From Grammothele lineata (Eukaryota > Basidiomycota > Agaricomycetes > Polyporales > Polyporaceae): a DNA stretch of 64,000 bases. The stretch lies in NCBI GenBank assembly GCA_002150815.3, contig NDFF03000381.1:558001-622000 (forward strand). The letters are read 5' to 3'. The notes under the pieces were generated by a model that searched no databases, was not told the DNA's origin, and saw only the letters and a program-made list of their open reading frames with translations. Both the position numbers and the translations under genes were made by a program. This document shows positions 25,101-35,987 of the stretch, one piece after another. Each line of letters opens with the position of its first letter. Position 1 is the first letter of the stretch.

Positions 25101-26209
25101 GCGTTTGTTCATGAGACAAGGACAAACATTCGAAGAGAGAAACAAACATACCTTGCGAGCCTTTTCTGTATGAGGGTTGAACTCTTCGCTTTCATCGCTA
25201 GACGGGCCTGCATTAGGTTCTTCGGCTTGGACTGGTGGCTCAGCTGAAGGCTGCGAGGGCTTTTTCTTCGCCGCAGCGGCGTTTGCTGCCGCTCTTGTAA
25301 TGCGCATGTCTTCTCGACCCTGTTGCAGGGCATCGGGACCTTCCCATTCCTCTGAAAACATGAACACAACCATCAGCACTTCCGCCCTCTGGCACATTTA
25401 AACGAAGGAAATAACAGAAAAAGAAAAAAGCGCCGCCGAATGAAGGGGCACAACGTCGAAACGAAATGGAATAACTGTCTCTGCATCGTGTCTCTACCGT
25501 CCACCACGAAATGTCTGTCCATGAACAAAACCAAAGCCCAACGAATGTACCTGAACCCTCACATCACTCGCTCGACCGCGGTTTGTGTTCGGTTTCCGGC
25601 TTTATTGCCAACGGCCGCGTGAGGGACTACGACTAACTAGCTACGGCAGAACCAACATCCAACGACGGTACGGTTTGCTGCTGTAGCCTAGCGGTATGCA
25701 CTAGCACAGGTTCCAAGTAGACGTGCAGTACGACTATCCAAGGGACGATCAAGTGATAGGCGCAGAGTAGGTATACTAGAATGACATTCCGGGCAGAGTA
25801 CATGGTGTACGACGGGACGACACCGGGCTAATAGTGAATGAACATCAAAAGGAATGAAAAACTCACTGATAGTTCTCGCACCAGTCTTCTGGTGACATGA
25901 GGGGCAAACGTAAAGTTCTAGGTAGTCAAGTCAGAGGCGCGTGTCAGTCCTGCGTGACCACGACAGGGCTAAGAAGACTCACGGATATCCTCCGCATCTC
26001 GCTCGCTGAGCTCGATGCATTGGAAGTGGAACCTGGAAGGAAAGCTGTCAGTATGAGACGCGCGTGCGAGCGGTGCGAGGGACGCACCAATCCTTGCAGG
26101 ACGAGCAGTGGATCATGGGCGATCCGTCGTCAGGCTTCCTGCACAAGCAGTAGGCCTTGGAGCCCTTTCTGGCGGCCTTAGCCTTGCCAGAGGTAGAAGC
26201 GACACTCAT
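22105..26209 (-). CDS. BYE1: BYE1-type transcription regulator: PHD, TFIIS central domain, SPOC, RGG tail
   Basis: Nuclear protein expected to bind H3K4me3 and RNA polymerase II. The first three exons (26209-26088, 26032-25983, 25917-25867) encode a PHD finger: YCLCRKPDDGSPMIHCSSC, DWFHFQC, YVCPSCH. After a 515 nt intron (25866-25352) comes EWEGPDAL. A low-complexity Lys/Ser/Pro region follows, then a TFIIS central domain (LQELFCKIFTRYPF; RFRMLTFNLSKADRVTLHMR; SPKELSTMSSTDLASEE) without the TFIIS zinc ribbon. A long Pro/Ser-rich acidic linker leads to the SPOC domain (VWGGTLSMPLD, QEVFVVARQTGG, LPRERSLDYLVGIWVLTKG). The tail is Pro/Gln-rich and ends in RGG/RGRG repeats. Domain order matches yeast Bye1, except for the added RGG tail, which may bind RNA. 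Long open frames on the opposite strand are shadows. Confidence 0.92.
25352..25866 (-). other. Unusually long intron (515 nt) in the BYE1-like gene
   Basis: Donor GTGAGT after ACT ATC A and acceptor TTTTCAG before AGGAATGGG join TI to KEWEGPDAL in frame, as PHD and TFIIS parts require. Almost all other introns in the window are 48-95 nt; the other long ones are in the coiled-coil gene (346 nt) and possibly the CCCH gene. No open frame or tRNA-like structure inside is convincing. Confidence 0.6.
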
Positions 26210-29200
26210 GCTCCCTATGGTCACTCTGTGCTTTGATCGTCTTGTGTGTCTTGCTGTCTTGCTTGAGAGGCTTAACCTCGCTGGTGGTCGTGGTCGGGGG
26301 CACAGATGCTAGGCGGGTCGCTGACTCCCCGTTCGTGTGAAAATAGAGAGGGGCCGCCGTGGCGCCCTTTCAGACTCCGCCGGCAAGCCCCGCGCCCCGC
26401 CTGGCCATCCGGATGCGGCAAGTTGCTGCTCGTTCTGAATCAAACACCTGAATCCGACTCTGTCCGCTCGCCACCGACGGATGACCACAACTGACGCGAC
26501 CGACTGACCACCACAGATGACTCCCTCGCGCGTTCAAGAGAAGGCCATGACGGTATGCCGCACGCATCATCTGCCGCTCTGCCTGCCCCTGATGGGATGT
26601 CATAGGATGTCACGATTATCTGGGAAGAGAACTCGAAGCCTCTCTGGCCTGACGCAAGCGGGCGGAGCGGTCCCGCACATCCGTCTTGGTCTACCGCGAG
26701 GCACGATGCATGATCATCTGCAGCGTCCGACTGTCATATCAACGACGCTGGACGTCTGCTCTGATACTCTACTGCTAACAAAGGGCTGCGTGCGCGGCTT
26801 CCATTCCATCCCATCATCTCCCAGCTCTGTAGCTTCAACTCACTGGCCTCACGACACCGCGGTCTCGCGCGCCCACGGACAGTCTCTTCCCACCTACTGT
26901 ATTCGCGGACAGCCTCAGCGAGGGGTCGGGGGACGCACCCGCCTTCGCTCATTCCCATACCGCACGACGGACGGCATCCGCTTCTCGCGTCTCCTCCCAC
27001 CCGCGCTGCGCCTTGGCCTTTTAAGCTCGCCTGGCCCTCCCACGCGCGAGAGGGCCCCGACGCCGCCCCTCTCCCGGGGGAACGCGCCCGTGGCACGGCT
27101 CGCCCGACCTCGCGGCGACGCTTCGCGAGCGGAGGTGACCCCGCGGAGCTTCCCTGGGCCCCCGTGCGCCCGCGAAGCGTCCTCAAATCGGCGTCGTCGG
27201 GCGGACGCGGGCTGTAGTATCAGGTGCCGCGTGCCGGCGGGACGGGACGAGGGGCGCACGCGGGTGCTGTTGTTGAGTTTGCTGGGGTACGTTATGGTGG
27301 CGCGGTTCGGTAGGGTTCGGTGCGGGCATAAGGCTGGCGGGATGCCCCTATTCGCGGCTGCAGCCATGCGTAATCCTTGCACTGCATGAGGTACGCGTAT
27401 GTGTGCGCATTGAATAACCATACCAGACAGGGCGGATCAAGGCGTTGACTGGGCCTCCATATGCTCAACCGTTTAGAAAGGCTGGCGAGGACGGCGTACG
27501 TCCTTGCCGGCGCAGTTTCAAGTGAACTGGACTGCCTGGCGCAGCAAGTTTTGCGGCTCTTCTGATCCTTGGGTCTTCCGCAGTACCCTACCGTGGAAGT
27601 AGTGGTCGTACTTACCGGAAGAGGGTAGCGAATTTGGGTCTAGACCTACGAAAAGCCGTAAGTAGCGCTCTTCCATTACTTTCCATTCGTCGTAGAATCG
27701 CGTTGCGCTGACTACGCTACCCAAGTACGTATTTCGCAACGTCAAAACAGATATTGACGGACGGATGTCCGAAAGGAATAGGGTGAGTGCCATTAAGGGC
27801 CCGGCGTTTTGTCAGACGCGCCCCGACCTGCGGCGTTCATTGCGGCTGGCAAGGTTCGGGCTGTCATGCAAACGATCTCCGTCTGGTGTTCATACTTTCT
27901 GGGACGTGTATGAGCACACGACTCGCATATTACAGTACATGAAAATGACTTTCGGATGCCCCCCGCTCTCCGCCCTTCACCTATTCGGATCACTGGTGCC
28001 TACGTCCGTGGTTTCACCTAAATCTCGAATATGGATCTCATTGGCCATAGGCGAGATTCGTGGTGGAGAACCTCAGAAGGTAAGGTACGTCGAATGCAGG
28101 AAGGGGACCAGGTCGCAGATCACATGTCCGCGCACCTGCAAAGCACGTTCTCTTGAGGGACTTCTCGGGAGTCTGATCTAGCCTCGAGGACGAACGTGAA
28201 CGAGCGTGGGGGCGGCCAGACCTGGTCAGACGCGCGCTGACAGCGGCTGACAGAACGGCTAGCGATTGCGGTCGTTTCTGTGGGAAGTTCTCCGAGAACA
28301 CCGCCGAGCGCGGCGCAGAGGCCTTGTGCTGATACGACGCGCGAGTTCCATCACGGTCCGCATCGCGAGGCCGCGATAGGGAGGCTGGCCAGGCCTGATG
28401 TGGTCTAGATATTGGACACGGCCGACGGCGCGCACGACGCGCGCCCTAGGAGACGCGCGCTCGTGGGCGAGAGTCCGAGGCGGTCGTAACGCCTCCGTCC
28501 CCGAAGAGTGTATGTGTAGGGGAGAGCTGCGAGGGTAGACGGGCGCGTCGAGGACGTGTGCACGTCAGTGGCGCGGGGACGAGCGCGAATCGATCAAAGC
28601 GCGGTCGACGCGGTGGTGGCCACGATCGGGGCACACGTGATCGTTCCATATGGTTAGCCGGCGCCGAGGAGGAGTACCTTCCGTTGCCCGGGGCCGCGGA
28701 TTCCCGAGCGGGCGGGGAGCGGCGGGGGGCTGGGACGTTGCCGGGTTTGCAATGCTCGGGAGAATCGCAGGAAGAGATGCACGTTCGCGGGGGTTCGCAG
28801 GCGTCGGGGTGAGTCTGTAACTCAGTACTCGGTCTTGGACGACGCACGGGCGCGAGGCACGGTGGGCGGGCTGCTCGCGGCGGCGACGGTGGCTGGAGGG
28901 ACATGAGCGCGTCGAGGGGAGGTCCCTGGGCGTCCGGGCGACGGAGGGTAGGGCCGTGAGCCGGGGGGGTTCGGTGGCTATGGGCTGAAGCCGCGCTAGA
29001 TGCGCGTATATGAGGCGTTTGAAGCGTCATAGAGAGACGTCATGGAGAAGCCGAGGAGGAGGAAAGGTCGGTTGCCGTCTGGGAGGAATGCAACGAGGCC
29101 GACGTGCCTGTCCGTGGCCCGCGCACCTGTCGTATTCCCTGTCACTTATCCTAGCTCTGCCCCACCACACCTGGCCACAAGACGCGATTCCCGACCCGCG

Positions 29201-30157
29201 CCGACGTTGCCCGGTGCCCGGTGCCTCCGCCTCCGGCGACCGCCCGCGGATCCTCCTGTGGCCACCCGTCGGGCCCGTCGTCCATTTCAGACACCGTCTA
29301 GCACCGCACAGGCTTAGCAGAGACCTAGCGCATATTGTACACGTCCTCCACGCGCTCCCAAGCCAGAAGCTAGTTTCAGACGCGTCCGGAACAGGGGACG
29401 GGGTGGCCCGTTGGTGGGCCACTGGCCGGAACGCGGCGGCTGATACGTCCGTGGTGTGGGCGGCTATGCGGCCGGTAGATGTCCTTATATCGGCAAACGC
29501 GGGCGCTCTCGCGCTAGAGCCGACCCAGGGTTCGCATTCGTCCCGGCTTGCACGAGCCCTGCCCTGCCGCTAACGACGACCAGCGACGCCGCTCGTTTTC
29601 GCCGCTCGTTGCCTTTCTCCTGCCCCCCGACGTCCAAGTCCGCACCGCCCAGGCTGCCCGCGCCCGTGCTGCATACGCCCCTCGCGCGCACGCGCCCGTT
29701 CCTCTCGGCCCGTTCACTCGCCTATCCGCCGCCCGTGCCTCCCAACAGGCCCGTCGCACCCCTCGTCTCTCTGGCCTACATTGGTTTTCTATCACAACCG
29801 CCCGCACCATACGGCTCTCCGTCACGTCTGCACGTTCGCCGAGGAGGAGCGCGTCAGGGCCTGCTGACGTGCATGTTCACCCCGCTCGTTCGTCTTCGCC
29901 CGACCATTGTCCCAGACTTCCCTTCCCGGGTTCCTTTCCGCGCCCTATCTCAATACTAGAATCCTCCGTCGCATTCTGGGTAAGATCATCTTTGCTCCCC
30001 TCGAACGACCCTTCACCCTCCCACCTGCCCGTCATCCCTCGCATGTTCCCATGCTCACACCCCGTCACGTCCAGAACTGCCGGAGTCGATAACTGGCCCC
30101 CTCCCGCCTGTCTATCTCGCGTGAGTCTCCTCTCCGCCGCGCTTCTATAACGACATC
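26210..30157. other. Gene-poor, GC-rich 4 kb region upstream of the kinase
   Basis: The longest gene-free stretch in the window. It carries the divergent upstream regions of the BYE1-like gene and the kinase. Many GC-rich frames are open by chance (for example 26517-27389 plus and 28446-29030 minus), but they are Pro/Arg/Ser-rich, overlap each other and show no domain. A minus frame at 27518-27793 looks more protein-like (YDEWKVMEERYLRLFVGLDP) but has no recognised relatives. The 29600-30150 part is strongly C-rich, as in a long leader. No direct or inverted repeats stood out. Confidence 0.45.
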
Positions 30158-30256
30158 ATGGCTCACCCCGTGCGTCCGCGTTGTAGCACGATAGTCAGCG
30201 TCGGCCAGCCTGCACCCTCCTCTTCCACGACAATCACGACGCACCTGTTCGTATGA
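30158..30256 (+). promoter_or_regulatory. Upstream ORF overlapping the kinase start codon (ATGA)
   Basis: An ATG at 30158 opens a 32-codon frame (MAHPVRPRCST...) whose TGA (30254-30256) overlaps the kinase ATG (30253-30255) as ATGA. If the transcript starts upstream of it, ribosomes would finish the uORF exactly on the main start, a layout suited to reinitiation control. It could be dismissed if the transcript begins downstream or if an intron removes the ATG. Confidence 0.5.
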
Positions 30257-33200
30257 CGGCCGCTGTCGCCAAACTGAACGTGACGATCTCCAAGACACAT
30301 GCCATGCCCTCCCAAAAGCACCTGGACCACGGTGGCCCTGCGGCGTCTTCGTCCCGGCTCCAATCCGCCGCGGAGGGCCAGCCGAAGACATTCAGTCGGC
30401 TGCGCTCGTCCTTGGAGCAGAGTTTGCGTACCGCGACAAAGTCTAGGGCCAAACCTCCCGCGAGCGTTGACGAGTCCGGCCTCCTCTCCCCGGGTGCGGC
30501 CAAGGGCAAGGGCAGGGCCTCGGAGGACGACGGCCCCAAAGAGAAGGACAAGGCCAAATCGAGGATGCTATCTAAGGTTCCCTTCCGCCGGCCGGCCAGA
30601 GATGTATCTTCGCCCACCCCCATCCCGCCCCTGCCGCCCCGAGCCAGCGAAGACGGCGCCGCCGCGCGGGCGGAGAAGGCTCGCGACAAGGACAAAGTTC
30701 GTCCAGCGGGCCATACGTCCTTCTTGACGCCCTCGTTGCGCCAGGCCTCCATGTCCTCCCCCGCCTTGCACCTGTCCGCGCAGCCCATCCCCTCCGTCTT
30801 CACCCAGCCGTTCGCCCTCCCCAGCGGGTCCACCTCTAATGTCGCCGCCCTCGTCTCGCCGCCGAGGGACCGCACGCGGAGGTCCAGCGTACAGCCCACC
30901 GTGAGTACAAAGGACATCAGCGGCCCCACCCCGCTCGCCCCCCGACGCGCCAACGGGGCCGCCTCGTCGCTACCACCACCACCGAGAGACAACGACCGAC
31001 CGTCCAAGGGCCGACCGCCCCCGCTCACTTTCGCTTCTTCTTCTGCTTCTCCCCCTTCTCAGTCTCGAGACTTTAGCCCCCGTTCACCACCACCCGAAAC
31101 CCCGTCGCGCAGGTCGAGGGAGGCGACGAGATCACCCGATCCCGCATCCCCCGGCTCGCCGTCGCCACGCGGGATCGGTGCGAGCTCGCGCAGGGCTGCG
31201 GCGAGTGCCAGCCACCTTCCGCTCGGACACGGTGCCCCTCCGTCCACGCCGACGACGCCCCGAGCGATGAGCCCGCTGCAGCCCCGTTCGTCATCAAGAC
31301 AATCCCTCAATCATCGCCCGATCCCCGCTGCGTCATCGTCGTCACACCTCCCCCTCTCGTCTTCGCCGTCAGGGAACAATCCGCGGAGAACCTCGCTAGA
31401 CGCACGGCCACCGCTCAATCGGTCTGCGTCCCCCGCGGCCGCGGGGAACTCGCGCGCGGCGTCTCCTGTCACCCCGGCCCGGGCCCGCGCGGTTTCCCCC
31501 ACACAGCGCAGTTTCTCGCCCAGCTACGGCCAGAATCGCCTCTACAACGCGTCCTCCACGTCCCTTGCGTCGCCTGCGAACCCGGAGCATCGGGAGCTCA
31601 TACGCTCCGCGACCACCTTCCTCTGCAGGGAGATGCTGAAGCCGCCGTCGCAGATGAACAAGGCTAGCCTGGAGCCAAAGGAGTGGGAGGAGGTCGAAGC
31701 ACGCTTGCGGGCGCTCGCGCGATTAGAGAGGATATGGAGCAGGAGCGGGGCGTTGGGCAGCACGTCGCAGGTGAACATGGCCGGGATCGGCGGGGGTGTG
31801 GCCTCGGGCGGCGAGGAGAAGGAGAGGCGGCTGTTCGCGGAGGCTTTGCGGGACGGCTACGTGCTCTGCCAGTGCGTGTCTTCTTTTCTCTCCTGTTTCG
31901 GGCCACAACCTAGTTTGACTCACCGCCTGTGGTCCGTGGCCTGTCCGCCGCCCTGTTGTTGACAGGTGCGTCAATAAGCTCTTCCCCGGGACCATCGCCC
32001 GTGTGGACAAACGCGAGGACGGGTTCGTGCGGACGTCCAACGTCACCAAGTTCCTCGCGGGCTCTTCCTCGGTAGGCCTCACCCGCAGCGACCTCTTCCT
32101 CCGCGACGACCTCCTCGAAGCCACCACCGAGTCCCTCGCCCGCGTTGCCAAGACTGTCCTCGCCCTCTCTAGGCTGGCTGAGTTCCCTGGCGTGGACCGA
32201 TCCAAGATCCTTCAAGGCGGCACCCGCGTTGCCGGCAGCAGTCCCTACGGACAGAACGCCCGCGCCGCAGCGTCGACCCCCAACCTCAGTATGTCCCAGC
32301 TCCAGCGCTCGACATCCCCCATCGCGGGCCCCAGCTCGCCCGTCGGCCGCAAGCGATGGAGTCCCCACCAGCACCTGCCCACCGTCCGCTCGGACAGCCC
32401 GAACGAGGACTCGGCCAGCGACGGCAGGACGGTCAACAACGACGACGTCTTCGGTGGCTCACCGAACCCCGTTGGCGCCAGGACCCCAGCGCCTGACCGA
32501 GGGGACGCCGACACACCCCCCGCCGTCCCGCCCCGCTCCCCGCTCCGGATCCGCCCCGTTGTGGAACGGATTTCTATCGCAGACTCGACGAGGGCCTCGA
32601 TGGGTGACTCTGTGATTGCGACCTTTGGCGACTCGATAGACCTGCCCTTGCCCCCAGCGCTGCGCCAGTCGCAGGCGTCGAGCAACATGACGGACACGAC
32701 CGCGTTTTCGAGCCTCCTCGACCCGGGCTCGCCCCGGAGCCCGAGCAGCCAGACCAAGTTCGGCACGATCCGCACCGTCACGACCGAGGCGACGTCGCTC
32801 GCCCCGTCCGAGTCGCCCTCGTTCTCGCGCACGGAGGGGAGCTCCATCGCGCCCTCGTTCAAGGAGGAGGGCCGGAGAAGGAGCATCGACTCACCCTCGT
32901 CCCGGCCGTTTCGCGAGCGCAAGCCGAGCGAGACCGCCGTCGTGGATTTGTCGCGGGTCGTGGAGGAGACGGAGGACAGCGCGACGAGCAAGTCGAGGTC
33001 GGACAAGTCGGACGCGGGCAAGGCCCGCGCTCCGTCCCGCGGTGGTGGTGGTGGTGGTAATGGTGGTGGCCAGCCGATCCCCATAAAGCTCGGCAAGGGC
33101 AAGTGGCCTGACGACTTCATGGACGCCTTCTCGCAACAGCAGACGCCGAAGAGTTCTGTTCTAGACGACGAGGATGAGCTGAGCGTGAGCGCCGCGTCCG

Positions 33201-35987
33201 TGTCCGTGCACACCCCCCTCTCGATCTCGCCCCCGCGCAGCAAGCTTGCGTTTGCGCCTCGCAACCCCAACGAGAGCGTCGAGTCGCTACCACAGTTCCC
33301 GCGCCGGCCCACCCACCGCGCGCGCCACAGCGTGGACGCCCCCGGGCTGCTTCCCAAAGACGCGCTCCTGCGCCGGGACTCGAGCCCGGACGCGAGCGGT
33401 TCGCCGCCGCGACGGATCGTGCTCCGCCGGAGCAGCTCAAAGGCCGCGAGCAACCGGAACGGGATCTACATCCCCCGCAAGGAGGGCTCCGTCTCGCCCG
33501 ACGGGTCCGACGGCGCCGTGCCCTTCCCGCGCTCGGCGTCCGGCGAGCACTCGACGCCCCCGCCCGGCGGCTTCGTGTTCCCCTCCTCGTCGGCGTCGCC
33601 CGAGAGCGGGTCCAGGACGGACTTGACGACTACGAACGTGCCGGACCGGCCGCGTCTCCCCCGCGGGCGGTTCCAGTCCGAGATCGACTCGGCGAGCGCG
33701 CGAAGGAAGCCGAGGCCGAACTCGTACGACGAGTACGGGGCGAAGCCGCCGAGGCGGTCGAGGTTCGAGAGTATGGTCAATCTGGGCGTCGCGTCGAGCA
33801 ACGCGAGTGCGAGCGATCTGATGTCGAGGGACTCGTATGACGGCAGCGCGGTCCGCCAAACGCTCATTGTGAGAGAGGACGGCAAGGCCCCAACGCAATT
33901 CGTGAGTAATGCCTTGCTTTCCTTTGTTTGGACTGGAGTGCTGACGACATGCCCTTGTAGCAACTCGGAAACTGCATTGGGCGCGGGCAGTTCGGCGCCG
34001 TGTACCGCGCGCTCAACCTGAACACCGGGCAGATGGTCGCTGTCAAGCGCATCCGCCTTGAAGGTCTGAAGGAAGAGGAGATAGCGCAGCTCATGAAAGA
34101 GGTCGATCTCGTCAAGAGCCTCTCGCATCCGAGCATCGTCAAGTACGAAGGCATGGCACGCGACGACGACACCCTGAGCATCGTCCTCGAGTACGTCCTT
34201 CGTCTGTTGAGCGCTTGTTGGCTCCGAGTGGAGTGCTCACTGCCACTGTCGATCCGTTCCTTTCAGGTACGCGGAAAACGGCTCGCTCGGGCAGACCCTG
34301 AAGGCGTTCGGCAAGCTCAACGAGCGGCTGGTGGCCAACTACGTCGTGAAGATCCTCGAGGGGCTCCACTACCTCCACCAGAACGACGTCGTGCACTGCG
34401 ACTTGAAGGCGGCGAACATCCTGACCACCAAGAACGGCAACGTGAAGCTGTCCGACTTTGGCGTGTCGCTCAACCTCCGTGCGATGGAGCGCGAGATGAA
34501 GGACGTCGCGGGGACGCCGAACTGGATGGCGCCGGAGGTCATCGAGCTCAAGGGCGCGTCGCCCAAGTCCGACATCTGGTCGCTGGCGTGCACGGTCATC
34601 GAGCTGCTCACCGGGCGTCCGCCGTACGCCGAGATCGCCAACAGCATGTCTGGTGAGTAGAGGCGCACAGGGAACCTGGGAGGTGTGCTGACCCTTTCGG
34701 TTCCAGTGATGTTCCGCATCGTCGAAGACGAGACCCCGCCGTTACCCGAGGAGTTCTCCGAAAGCCTACAAGCGTTCCTCAAGTGGTGTTTCAACAAGGA
34801 CCCCGCCAAGCGTCCGGACGCCGAAGAGCTGTTCGAGCATGAGTGGCTCATGTCGCACTCTGCTGCTCATAAGGTACGCGGAACCGAGCAATATTTTCGA
34901 GGTTTCATGCTGACATTCCACATAGCAACTTCAGGAGCTCCGTCCGCAGGACAGCATCCCTTTCCTGCGCCGCGTCAGCGCGGACATGCAAAAGTCCAAA
35001 GTGATCCGCTACCTCTCTGACATGGAGAAGCCGTCGTCCGAGCCCTCAGTGGCCGACCTCCGTCGCCCGTCGTTGGACCAGAACCCGTTACCGGCTTCCG
35101 CACCCGTGCTGCCGAGATTACCTAACGGCGGGGAACAGCTCTCGCCGCGAGACCATTCCTTCGTCAAAACAACGTTCGGCAAACGTACGTCAGAGTGCGT
35201 TCCTGATCGGAGTGCTTGGCTGACTTCGGGATCAGCGGTCATTTGCAGAGTGTGCCTCCAGAACGTCAAGAGAAGCGCCGTATTGTGCGAGCAGTGCAGC
35301 CTCATCTGCCACCAGCGGTGCTCTGCGAATGCCCCTCCGACGTGCGATCTTCGTTCTCAGCTGTTGTTGTACGCCCAGTACGCGGACAGTGGGACCCCCG
35401 GAAGCGTCTACACTCCCCTGGAATTCCCTCCGCAGTCCCCCACGAGTCCCACAAGCCAGACTTCGGATGGCGGCTACTCCCGTCGTACGAGCATGGATTC
35501 GATGCAGCCAAGCGTGGGTGGTTTACATGCAGGGGTCCTCCCCCATCCGCCGACGGCGTTCAAGGTTCTTTCCGCGTTCAAACGGTCGAGGTCGTCCTTG
35601 ACGGTCGACACGGACCACCAGTCGCCGGCCGCCTCTACTACTCAAGTTACGAAGCAAGTCACCAAGAAGCATTCTGTTCTCCGACGGAAACCGGGCGACG
35701 CTGCCTCTGAACGGCCACGGTCCATCTCGAGCAACAGCACGTCGCCGAACTCCGCGAGCATGCGTAGCGCCGTCACCGCGGCGGAGAGCGTGGCGTCGAG
35801 CAACCGCCGCAGTCGCATTTCCGGAGGAGACAGGTCAGACAGGCTGTCGAGGATGACGTCGTTCTCCGCCGTGTCCGCCTTGTCTGGCGCAGAGACTGAA
35901 CGAGACGAGCCGCAGATGGTTGGGAACATGCCTACCGGCCACTCACGGCGGAGAGAGAAGGAGAGCGGCGGTTGCACTGTACAATGA
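30253..35987 (+). CDS. CDC15: Cdc15/Cdc7/SepH-type STE kinase with CH and C1 domains
   Basis: Predicted septation-initiation/mitotic-exit kinase. Seven exons (30253-31871, 31966-33901, 33961-34190, 34267-34652, 34707-34873, 34926-35184, 35236-35987) join to about 1782 aa. Residues 1-430 are disordered Ser/Pro. A calponin-homology domain spans about 440-640 (LIRSATTFLCREML; LRDGYVLCQCVNKLFPGTI). A long disordered linker precedes the kinase domain at about 1186-1450: GRGQFGAVY, Lys1214 in VAVKR, HCDLKAANIL at 1305, DFG at 1325, TPNWMAPEV. A C1 zinc finger follows (His1523; H-X12-C-X2-C-X10-C-X2-C-X4-H-X2-C-X7-C). The kinase core resembles yeast Cdc15 and S. pombe Cdc7. HRD is replaced by HCD, so the Arg that reads activation-loop phosphorylation is missing. 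The start could also lie further upstream. Confidence 0.9.

Noticed and set aside
27518..27793. Minus-strand frame suspected to be a transposon remnant
   Set aside because: No polymerase, transposase or terminal repeat could be found around it.
28446..29030. 194-codon minus-strand frame in the GC-rich gap
   Set aside because: Pro/Arg/Ser-rich, overlaps other chance frames, and shows no motif or splice structure.
33040..33072. GGT/GGTGG microsatellite-like run
   Set aside because: It encodes a Gly linker inside the kinase gene and keeps frame; ordinary low-complexity coding sequence.
32245..33453. 402-codon minus-strand open frame
   Set aside because: Shadow of the disordered Ser/Pro linker of the kinase; no domain of its own.
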